Positions 5,589-11,765 of a stretch of 14,777 nucleotides of DNA are shown here, piece after piece. Made by a program: the position numbers and the translations under genes. Within the stretch, counting starts at the first letter, position 1. Each line of letters begins with the position of its first letter. This DNA is from Nitrososphaerota archaeon (GTDB lineage: Archaea; Thermoproteota; Nitrososphaeria; Nitrososphaerales; Nitrosopumilaceae). The notes under the pieces were generated by a model. That model was not told the DNA's origin. It was given only the letters and a program-made list of their open reading frames with translations, and did no database searches. The stretch spans positions 1 through 14,777 of the forward strand of contig JAGWGS010000013.1 in NCBI GenBank assembly GCA_028867235.1, in the 5' to 3' direction.

Positions 5589-5622
5589 TCTGATCCAACC
5601 ACCAACCTCAAATATAGTTCGT

Positions 5623-6174
5623 TTGAAAGTGAAATTATTGTTCAGCAATAAACGAGCTCTAGTATTTCTGATTTTTATTGGAATTTTCTCCTTATCATAT
5701 CTAATTGGAAGTCAAAGTAAATTATCTGATGAAGAATCACAAACATTTCTCAAGGAATTTCAAAAAGTTGTTGAGGGAATAGACGCAATCGGGATCTTTG
5801 AACATAATGCATCTGTTGCATTGCCTATGTTTATTCCAGGATTTGGCTTTGCATGGGGCTCATTTGCAGCTTGGTCTACAGGTGTTGCATTTGAAGCACT
5901 AGTAACCACAACTCCAGCACTAGCAAAAATTCCTCCATTAGCTTTACTCTATCTATCCCCATTTGGAGTTATGGAACTTGTTGCCTATTCCATTGGTATG
6001 TCCAGGAGCCTTTTGTTAATACTTGTAATAATAAGGAAGAAACCCCTGAAATCTGAAATTCGCAATACTGCTATAGAAATAGGAATTGTTCTAACCTTGT
6101 TGCTTGCAGGAGGATTCATTGAATATTCAATGATTCAACATTTTGGTTCAAGTGTAATTGCCCCAAAATCGTAG
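5623..6174 (+). CDS. SpoIIM/DUF95-like integral membrane protein
   Basis: A 183-residue membrane protein with a first transmembrane helix at about residues 12-28 after a basic stretch (SNKR), and further hydrophobic segments at about 65-85, 95-125 and 150-170. Family-type motifs are IFEHNASVALPMFIPGFGFA (residues 58-77) and LSPFGVMELVAYSIGMSRS (about 111-129), corresponding to the F-x-H-N...G-x-G and P-H-G-x-x-E-L motifs of the SpoIIM family; here P-F-G replaces P-H-G. The function of archaeal members is unknown; membrane remodelling or transport has been suggested for relatives. Start TTG 5623 is uncertain: GTG 5629 or TTG 5638 would also keep the first helix. It is divergent from DP1 and followed 75 bp later by the secreted cupredoxin-like protein, which has its own A/T-rich promoter. 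Confidence 0.72.
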   Translation: MKVKLLFSNKRALVFLIFIGIFSLSYLIGSQSKLSDEESQTFLKEFQKVVEGIDAIGIFEHNASVALPMFIPGFGFAWGSFAAWSTGVAFEALVTTTPALAKIPPLALLYLSPFGVMELVAYSIGMSRSLLLILVIIRKKPLKSEIRNTAIEIGIVLTLLLAGGFIEYSMIQHFGSSVIAPKS

Positions 6175-6249
6175 ATTGTCATCTCCATCAACCGGGAATT
6201 GACTAATTGTTTGATAAATTATACCCAGTAATTAAATATGTAATAAGGG

Positions 6250-7932
6250 ATGAGTAATCTGATGAAATACGTATTACTGTTAATGATAATTACAGGACTT
6301 GTTTTGTATTTGCCAAGCGCATATTCTGATTTCTCTACTAATAACAAATACTTGATTGATGCTTCAGGATATCTTTCTGGCACTAAAACAATTTTTGATT
6401 CAACTATAGCGTTGCAGCTAACTATGGGTACAAAGAGTGGCAGTACTATGCAATCCACACTAGATAATGGTCTTATTACAATAGCAGATGCACGTTATCT
6501 CAATTCTGGTACTTGGCAAACTTCAATCTTACGTGATGGCAAGTATTTTGTCATACAAGGAGATGCACAGGATGAAACTGGAAATGTAATACATCTTAAT
6601 TTGTTTGGAAGGATTATTGATAGTAATCCAGATGGTTCTGTCTATACTATAACTGGAAAGATTACCGGTTCTGAAACACTAAAAGTAAGCTATAGTGCTA
6701 AAGTATTAGCTGCAAATACTGCAACCACTCAAACAACTACCACTTCAACCACAACCGCCACTACTCCATCATCACCTAAGGTAAACATCAGCATTGTATA
6801 TGGTGCATCTGATATCAATAATCAAGTACATTATTCTCCATCAAGCTATATTCAGGTATCAAGTGGAACAACAATTGTCTGGACCAACAATGATTCTGTT
6901 CCACATAGAATAATGAGTGGTATAGCAAAAGCAATTACAACAAATCAAACCACTCCAGTCTTTACATCTGATGGGAAAATTGACAGTGGAATAATTATGC
7001 CAGGTCAATCATTTCAATTTACCATTACAAGCTTTGATACTACTCAGTCATTAGATCCCAGAATTGCTACACGTTATAGTATTCCACAAAATCAAACAGT
7101 TGGAGACATTACATTCTTTGATCCTAATTACCAATTCATGGTAGGAATTATTGCACCACTCTCACAATCAACAACAGCAAAAACCGTTCAGATGAATATT
7201 GTTTCAGGCGCATCAAATCTTAGCAATGGGCAATTCCTTTTACCATCTTCATTACAAATTACTCCTGGAACAACAATTGTCTGGACCAACAATGATTCTG
7301 TTCCACATAGAATAATGAGTGGACAACTACTTACTACAACTCAGGGCGGATCAAAAGGATCTGCACCCCCCAAGGTACCACAGTTTGTATCTGATGGGAA
7401 AATTGACAGTGGTAACATAGCTCCTGGACAACATTGGTCAATAACGATAAGTAATACGGGCTCTACGCAATTCTTTGATCCTTCCTTTACATGGATAAAT
7501 GGAATTGTTATATCATCTCCTCCAATTACTAGTCAAATCCCTCCAGTACAAATTAGCATAAATGCAGGCTCATCAAACCAAAAGGGAACTGCAACTGCTC
7601 AAACGTATAATCAATACAATAATTACTATACACCAGACACAATACAAATTATTCCAGGCACACCAGTTGTATGGACCAACAATGATTCCATAGCACACAC
7701 AATTCTTAGTGGAGTCAGCACACAGCGAAACGGTAACCCATTTACTCCTGATGGAAAAATAACAAGTGGATTAATACAACCAGGTCAAACATTTACTGTC
7801 ACAATAAATGATACTGGCATAATCAGATTTTATGATCCTCAATATACTTGGATGAATGGCGTAATTATCTCAATGCCGCCAACCCAATCATACACAATTG
7901 GTGCAGCATCTCATAATCCAGGACTACATTAA
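6250..7932 (+). CDS. Secreted protein with three degenerate cupredoxin-like repeats
   Basis: A signal peptide (residues 1-26, KYVLLLMIITGLVLYLPSAYS) precedes an unassigned beta-rich domain (about 27-155), a Thr-rich linker (about 156-174) and three plastocyanin-like repeats (about 176-303, 311-423, 433-543). Each repeat has G-T-x-[IV]-V-W-T-N-N-D-S-[VI]-[PA]-H, keeping the first copper histidine (219, 353, 483), and F-x-x-D-G-K-I-x-S-G...P-G-Q. In canonical cupredoxins the second site reads Y-C-x-x-H-P-W-M-x-G. Here the aligned stretches are FDPNYQFMVG, FDPSFTWING and YDPQYTWMNG, so Cys and the second His are replaced in all three and Met in one. Normal type 1 copper binding is therefore not expected. 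Repeats 1 and 2 share exact DNA blocks of 57 and 24 bp, a sign of recent duplication or conversion. ATG 6262 is an alternative start. Likely exported to the cell surface; role unknown. Confidence 0.88.
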   Translation: MSNLMKYVLLLMIITGLVLYLPSAYSDFSTNNKYLIDASGYLSGTKTIFDSTIALQLTMGTKSGSTMQSTLDNGLITIADARYLNSGTWQTSILRDGKYFVIQGDAQDETGNVIHLNLFGRIIDSNPDGSVYTITGKITGSETLKVSYSAKVLAANTATTQTTTTSTTTATTPSSPKVNISIVYGASDINNQVHYSPSSYIQVSSGTTIVWTNNDSVPHRIMSGIAKAITTNQTTPVFTSDGKIDSGIIMPGQSFQFTITSFDTTQSLDPRIATRYSIPQNQTVGDITFFDPNYQFMVGIIAPLSQSTTAKTVQMNIVSGASNLSNGQFLLPSSLQITPGTTIVWTNNDSVPHRIMSGQLLTTTQGGSKGSAPPKVPQFVSDGKIDSGNIAPGQHWSITISNTGSTQFFDPSFTWINGIVISSPPITSQIPPVQISINAGSSNQKGTATAQTYNQYNNYYTPDTIQIIPGTPVVWTNNDSIAHTILSGVSTQRNGNPFTPDGKITSGLIQPGQTFTVTINDTGIIRFYDPQYTWMNGVIISMPPTQSYTIGAASHNPGLH

Positions 7933-7933
7933 A

Positions 7934-8635
7934 TTACTTGAAGTTGATATATGATTCCAGTTTTGTCTGATCAAAGACCATTACCGATAGATCAGAAAAT
8001 TGTTTTCCTTCCAGATCTCTTACCTTTCCAATGAAATGCGTCTCCTTCTCAGTAGTTAAAAATTCAAAAACATGTACCTTCATGTTCAAAGTATCAAATC
8101 CATGCTCTCTCAAGTAGATTGCTATCTCTGATTGCATGAAATGTTTGGAAGGTTCCTTTGGCCAAGGTCTTGGAACAAGTATTACACTAAAACCATCAAT
8201 GAGTGCCTTTTGAAGCTCTAGTTTCTTTTCCTCTATGCTTGTAGAAATATGCATGGTTATGACCTTGCTTTTATCTGTTGGAACTCTGGCCTTTGACGCT
8301 GCTACTTGTGTAGAACTAATACCGGGAACAATTTGTACATCTCCAAAAATCTCAATTAATCTATCTACAACCTCTGATTCTGAAAAATTCACATCACCAG
8401 TAAATGGCACTACACAAGTCTTGTTTCCTAAAATCTTTGATACTTTTTGATATGCCTCTTCCTGGTCTTTCATAGTAATTTCGTATATCTCCTTATTTTG
8501 TAACAAGGCTTCTATTGTTTTTAATGTGTATTTGTAACCAATTACAATATCTGAACCAAGCACAATCTCTTTTACTATTTCTGTAACATATTTTGGTGAA
8601 CCTGGTCCTACTCCTACAGCAAAGACTTTGCCCAT
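7934..8635 (-). CDS. cbiE: Cobalt-precorrin-7 (C5)-methyltransferase CbiE
   Basis: An S-adenosylmethionine-dependent tetrapyrrole methylase of cobalamin synthesis, transferring a methyl group to C5 of the corrin ring precursor. The N-terminal GKVFAVGVGPGSPKYVT is the family glycine-rich signature, followed by GSDIVIGYKYTL, a CVVPFTGDVNFSESE segment, and the central VQIVPGISSTQVAASKARVP. The length of 233 residues fits CbiE without a fused CbiT; the decarboxylating partner must be elsewhere. The frame extends upstream to a GTG at 8668, but ATG 8635 is preferred because it begins right at the conserved strand and lies 26 bp from the TATA-like AATATATTT at 8657-8665. It ends 1 bp from the stop of the convergent cupredoxin-like gene and lies 51 bp downstream of the NADH dehydrogenase gene on the same strand. 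Within the methylase family, assignment to CbiE rather than a sister enzyme is by motif and length. Confidence 0.85.
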   Translation of the reverse strand: MGKVFAVGVGPGSPKYVTEIVKEIVLGSDIVIGYKYTLKTIEALLQNKEIYEITMKDQEEAYQKVSKILGNKTCVVPFTGDVNFSESEVVDRLIEIFGDVQIVPGISSTQVAASKARVPTDKSKVITMHISTSIEEKKLELQKALIDGFSVILVPRPWPKEPSKHFMQSEIAIYLREHGFDTLNMKVHVFEFLTTEKETHFIGKVRDLEGKQFSDLSVMVFDQTKLESYINFK

Positions 8636-8656
8636 GAATGCCGTTTTACACCGTTC

Positions 8657-8665
8657 AATATATTT
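8657..8665 (-). promoter_or_regulatory. TATA box for cbiE
   Basis: AATATATTT is centred 26 bp upstream of ATG 8635, predicting a leaderless transcript. It supports the shorter CbiE start over GTG 8668, which lies upstream of this box. Confidence 0.55.
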
Positions 8666-8686
8666 CACTGATGTTAGATTCTGCTT

Positions 8687-10039
8687 TTACCAGACATCAT
8701 CTACTTCATCAAGTTCTGTAAATTCTTCAATGGGCTTCTCGCGCATAACCTTCAATCTCGCAATATCTCTATCAAAGAACAGGTCTATTGTCCAATCAAG
8801 AAAAATTCTTATTTTTTTGTCAAGGCGTGGTATTTTTGAAAGATATATTGTTCTCCAAAGCAACCATGCAAAAAATCCATGCAAATGAATTCCAAATATG
8901 CTTGCAATAGCACTACGTTTTCCTATTACGGCCATTTGACCCTTTGATGTGTACACAAATTTTTCTTTCTCTTTATTTGTAATCAGAGCGTGTAGATTTT
9001 TTGCAACAATTTCTGCTTCTGATTCTGCATTCTGAGCAGTTGGTGGAAGAGAACGTTTTGTATTGGGATCAATCAGGTAACTACAATCACCTACAGCAAA
9101 GACCTCTGGAAAATCTACTGCTTGAAGAAATTCATTTACTACAATTCCACCTCTGTTAGTTTTAAAGACAGATTTTTTTATAATGTCTACAGGCGTTACA
9201 CCTGCAGTCCATACTAGAGTTCTTGTCTGTATTGCATTCATTGAATACTGCTTGACTGGATCAGTTTGTGGACGAGAATCCTCAATCAGTACTTCATCAC
9301 CTGAAAAATCAGCAAGTTTTGTGTTTACCATTATCTCAATTCCACGTTGATGCAATTTCTCTAATGCAAACTTGGCAAGCTTTTCATTAAATCCGGGAAG
9401 TATAGCAGACATTGCCTCAAGAACAGTAACTCGAATGTCAGTTTTTTGAATATTAGGATAGTATTTTCTTGCATCATGAAGCAAGTCCATCAATTCTCCA
9501 GCTGTTTCTATTCCTGCAAATCCTCCTCCAACAATTACAAAAGTAAGTAGACTTTTCTTGAGGGCCGGATCAGTTTCATTGTCTGCCTGTTCAAGCATAT
9601 CAATAGCTCTGTTTCGTAATACTACTGCATCATTGAGAGTTTTCATAGAATATGCAAGCTTTTCTAGCTTGTCCATTCCAAAGAAATTTGTCTGACTACC
9701 AAGGGCCAAGACTAGATAATCATACTGTAAGGAAATCCCACGTTTTTCTTTTGTACCACTCAGGTCTACTATTTTCTTATGAGGATCAATACTCTTAACT
9801 CCGGCCTCGTAGAATTTGGTTCTTTTTAGTAATGTCCTAACTGGAATTACAATATGTCTTGTCTCAATTGTTCCAGAAGCTACTTGCGGGAGCATTGGAG
9901 TAAATAAGAAAAAGTTATCTTCACTGACCAGGCTAATCTGAACCTCCTTGTTATCTGGAAAATATGCCTCTAATTTCCTTACGCATTCTATTCCCGCAAA
10001 CCCTCCTCCTAAAACAAGGATTTTTTTGGCTTCTGGCAT
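8687..10039 (-). CDS. ndh: Type II NADH dehydrogenase-like FAD oxidoreductase (NDH-2)
   Basis: A peripheral-membrane flavoprotein expected to pass electrons from NAD(P)H to quinone without pumping protons. Residues 7-17 (ILVLGGGFAGI) form the FAD-binding Rossmann motif, FVIVGGGFAGIETAGELMD (about 167-185) the NAD(P)H-binding motif, and VFAVGDCSYL near residue 313 the second FAD contact. The C-terminal FFAWLLWRTIYLSKIPRL is the hydrophobic amphipathic segment that anchors NDH-2 enzymes to the membrane. The 450-residue length is typical. ATG 10039 is preferred over an in-frame TTG at 10048; a T/A-rich stretch (about 10063-10075) lies upstream. Sulfide:quinone reductase is a relative, but I see no motif requiring that reading. 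The gene is upstream of cbiE on the same strand, and divergent from the 105-residue gene. Confidence 0.87.
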   Translation of the reverse strand: MPEAKKILVLGGGFAGIECVRKLEAYFPDNKEVQISLVSEDNFFLFTPMLPQVASGTIETRHIVIPVRTLLKRTKFYEAGVKSIDPHKKIVDLSGTKEKRGISLQYDYLVLALGSQTNFFGMDKLEKLAYSMKTLNDAVVLRNRAIDMLEQADNETDPALKKSLLTFVIVGGGFAGIETAGELMDLLHDARKYYPNIQKTDIRVTVLEAMSAILPGFNEKLAKFALEKLHQRGIEIMVNTKLADFSGDEVLIEDSRPQTDPVKQYSMNAIQTRTLVWTAGVTPVDIIKKSVFKTNRGGIVVNEFLQAVDFPEVFAVGDCSYLIDPNTKRSLPPTAQNAESEAEIVAKNLHALITNKEKEKFVYTSKGQMAVIGKRSAIASIFGIHLHGFFAWLLWRTIYLSKIPRLDKKIRIFLDWTIDLFFDRDIARLKVMREKPIEEFTELDEVDDVW

Positions 10040-10138
10040 TGTACTCAATTAGTGTTATCTTCTGGGATAAAAAAGGTAACAGTGTTTCTCATTGTACCCT
10101 GATGTAACAATTGAGCGAAAGGTAAAATATGCAGACTA

Positions 10139-10144
10139 GAGGAG
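10139..10144 (+). promoter_or_regulatory. Ribosome binding site GAGGAG (or promoter flank)
   Basis: GAGGAG lies 7 bp before ATG 10152 and could pair with the 3' end of 16S rRNA. However, TAAAATAT (about 10123-10130) is centred about 26 bp from the ATG, which would make the mRNA leaderless and leave this site untranscribed. Both readings support the same start codon. Confidence 0.4.
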
Positions 10145-10151
10145 TTAGGAT

Positions 10152-10469
10152 ATGAAGAAAGAGTACATTGTTGTAAGAATAGATGCGTCACCGGATGGTT
10201 CTCCATATGTGGTAGTGTCGCTTTCTACCTCCAAAGATTTCCGAGAACAAAGTACGCCTGCATCTCCATTTGGCGCAGGAGGCGTAATGGGATTCACAAG
10301 TATGGATGATATGATGAAAAATCTAAACAAAATGTTGTCTGGGGGTATGGGTCAATCTAATACTGTAACCTCGATTAAACTAGATATGCACGAGTACAAG
10401 GAATTGAATCTTGCAGTAGGAGACAAGGTTTACCTTGAAATAACAAAGGCAGAGGCAACTGGAATTTAA
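10152..10469 (+). CDS. Conserved-looking small protein of unknown function, 105 aa
   Basis: I recall proteins of this type from Thaumarchaeota but know no function. The N-terminal part is beta-rich (KEYIVVRIDASPDGSPYVVVSLS). The middle is rich in Gly, Met and Pro (GAGGVMGFTSMDDMMKNLNKML and following), probably flexible with one amphipathic helix. The C-terminal part is again beta-rich with SIKLDMHEYKELNLAVGDKVYLEI, resembling the end of a small beta barrel where a G-D turn precedes a final strand. It has no signal peptide or cysteines, so it is cytoplasmic. It is a single gene with its own start signals, divergent from NDH-2 and ending 3 bp before the stop of the convergent HTH-ACT-like gene. 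Coding is supported by good codon-position structure and plausible start signals. Confidence 0.75.
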   Translation: MKKEYIVVRIDASPDGSPYVVVSLSTSKDFREQSTPASPFGAGGVMGFTSMDDMMKNLNKMLSGGMGQSNTVTSIKLDMHEYKELNLAVGDKVYLEITKAEATGI

Positions 10470-10472
10470 ACA

Positions 10473-11135
10473 TCAACGAGAAACTTCTCTTCTTAAAATT
10501 TGATATGCCCTTGCTGCATCCTCTTCATGGAGAACCACTACTATGTGATCTTGTCCGAAAAACGCATTAACAAGCTCGATTCCGTTGTCATGTAGAATCT
10601 CAGATACGTACGAAACTACGTCAGAACTGTGTTCGGATTCAGGAATGCTTATAGTTATTTTTGCTAGTCCTGTTTGAAAGAAATTTTTATGTGATGAAAA
10701 AGACTCTAGAATCTTTCGTACATCACTAATGTCTTCTGTAAAAAACCTAAAAGAATCAGTAGACCTAAAAAATTCATAATTTGGATCGATTCGCATGAAT
10801 CTATCCATTAAATCTACAGCATCTTTCATTTCAAAATCATCTGAAAAAAATCTAATGTCTACGATTCCATCCCTGAGAGAAAGCCTTGCATTTTTTAATA
10901 CTGTTTCATTTTGCATGTCGTCTTTTTTCTCAAAAGAATCTGCATATCTTTTGATTGCAACTACAATTGTATTTGGATTAACTGGTCCCCCCACCTGGGC
11001 CTCAATTTCTTTTTGGAGTTTGATTGCAAGTGATGTGTAATTTATCAAACCCATCTTAATGCAGTCGTAAATGGATCTATTTCTTGTAATTATTTCTCTA
11101 ACCGCATCAGGAACTGAAACACTCGGAGTTCTCAT
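10473..11135 (-). CDS. HTH-ACT-like regulatory protein (archaeal DUF type)
   Basis: A 220-residue protein without catalytic motifs. The N-terminal part (residues 5-68) looks like a helix-turn-helix region: VPDAVREIITRNRSIYDCIK, NYTSLAIKLQKEIEAQVGG, and NPNTIVVAIKRYADSF. The middle region has alternating strand/helix segments (ARLSLRDGIVDIRFFSDDFE). The C-terminal 65 residues fit an ACT fold: GLAKITISIPESEHSSDVVS, then ILHDNGIELVNAFFGQDHIVVVLHEEDAARAYQIL. ACT domains commonly bind small ligands such as amino acids, so a ligand-responsive DNA-binding regulator is a reasonable inference. ATG 11135 has a TATA-like TTAATATAA on the minus strand (about 11157-11165) upstream. It is divergent from Hsp20 with 93 bp between the starts. 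The ligand and targets are unknown. Confidence 0.72.
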   Translation of the reverse strand: MRTPSVSVPDAVREIITRNRSIYDCIKMGLINYTSLAIKLQKEIEAQVGGPVNPNTIVVAIKRYADSFEKKDDMQNETVLKNARLSLRDGIVDIRFFSDDFEMKDAVDLMDRFMRIDPNYEFFRSTDSFRFFTEDISDVRKILESFSSHKNFFQTGLAKITISIPESEHSSDVVSYVSEILHDNGIELVNAFFGQDHIVVVLHEEDAARAYQILRREVSR

Positions 11136-11199
11136 GAGAGTAATTTATATTCATAATTATATTAATTTATGTAATGAAACAATTGATTATTCAATAATC

Positions 11200-11208
11200 T
11201 TTATATAA
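11200..11208 (+). promoter_or_regulatory. TATA box for the hsp20-cdc48 pair
   Basis: TTTATATAA is a near-perfect archaeal TATA box centred 25 bp before ATG 11229. It therefore decides the Hsp20 start: the in-frame ATG at 11208 overlaps the box itself and cannot be on the transcript. Confidence 0.7.
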
Positions 11209-11228
11209 TGTCATGTATATTACATAAT

Positions 11229-11741
11229 ATGAATAATTATGACATAAATGAATGGGATGAGTTTGACCAACTCTTCCAGAAAATGATGCGACCCTTCAAG
11301 GGTTTGGACAAGATTTGGAATGACATGGAGATGTCTTATGACTTGCAGACATTTGGTCCTTACTACTACGGATATTCCATGACAGTGGGACCTGATGGAA
11401 AACCTATAGTCAAAGAATATGGTAATGTCAAACCTAGTCTTAGTCAAAAGTCAGACGTACGAGAACCTTTTGTAGATGTCATCGTAGATGAAAAAGAAAA
11501 AGTTCTAAAAATTGTTGCAGAGATGCCGGGTGTAGAGAAGAAAGACATCAAGATCGAAGTCGTAGGACGAACTGCAAATCTTGATGCCGAAAATGGTGAT
11601 AAAAAATATCACACCAAGATCCCGATTAAACAAAAGGTTGACGAAGATTCTGCCAAAGCAACATACTCTAATGGAATTTTAGAAGTAAAGTTCCAACTCA
11701 AAGAGGATCGACCGCAAGGAAGGACGGTAACGGTCGAATAA
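11229..11741 (+). CDS. hsp20: Small heat-shock protein Hsp20 (alpha-crystallin)
   Basis: An ATP-independent holdase that binds unfolding proteins as large oligomers. The N-terminal 70 residues are Met-, Phe- and Tyr-rich (EWDEFDQLFQKMMRPFKGL, then GPYYYGYSMTVGPDGKP), typical of the variable N-terminal arm. The alpha-crystallin domain runs from about residue 75: REPFVDVIVDEKEKVLKIVA, EMPGVEKKDIKIEV, and the signature ATYSNGILEVKF. The C-terminal RTVTVE supplies the V-x-V (I-x-I type) motif that docks neighbouring dimers. The start is chosen at ATG 11229 because of the TATA box at 11200-11208. Cdc48 follows after 24 bp on the same strand with its own GGTGAT ribosome binding site, so the two are probably co-transcribed, pairing a holdase with an unfoldase. 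Confidence 0.93.
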   Translation: MNNYDINEWDEFDQLFQKMMRPFKGLDKIWNDMEMSYDLQTFGPYYYGYSMTVGPDGKPIVKEYGNVKPSLSQKSDVREPFVDVIVDEKEKVLKIVAEMPGVEKKDIKIEVVGRTANLDAENGDKKYHTKIPIKQKVDEDSAKATYSNGILEVKFQLKEDRPQGRTVTVE

Positions 11742-11753
11742 ACTCTATTTTTT

Positions 11754-11759
11754 GGTGAT
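11754..11759 (+). promoter_or_regulatory. Shine-Dalgarno site of cdc48
   Basis: GGTGAT lies 6 bp before ATG 11766 and matches the archaeal ribosome binding consensus. Its presence here, when most genes in the window look leaderless, fits cdc48 being the second gene of an operon. Confidence 0.6.
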
Positions 11760-11765
11760 CAAATT

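Noticed and set aside
8636..8690. Cobalamin riboswitch before cbiE
   Set aside because: Only about 51 bp are available, filled by a TATA box, with no room for a riboswitch fold and no B12-box sequence.
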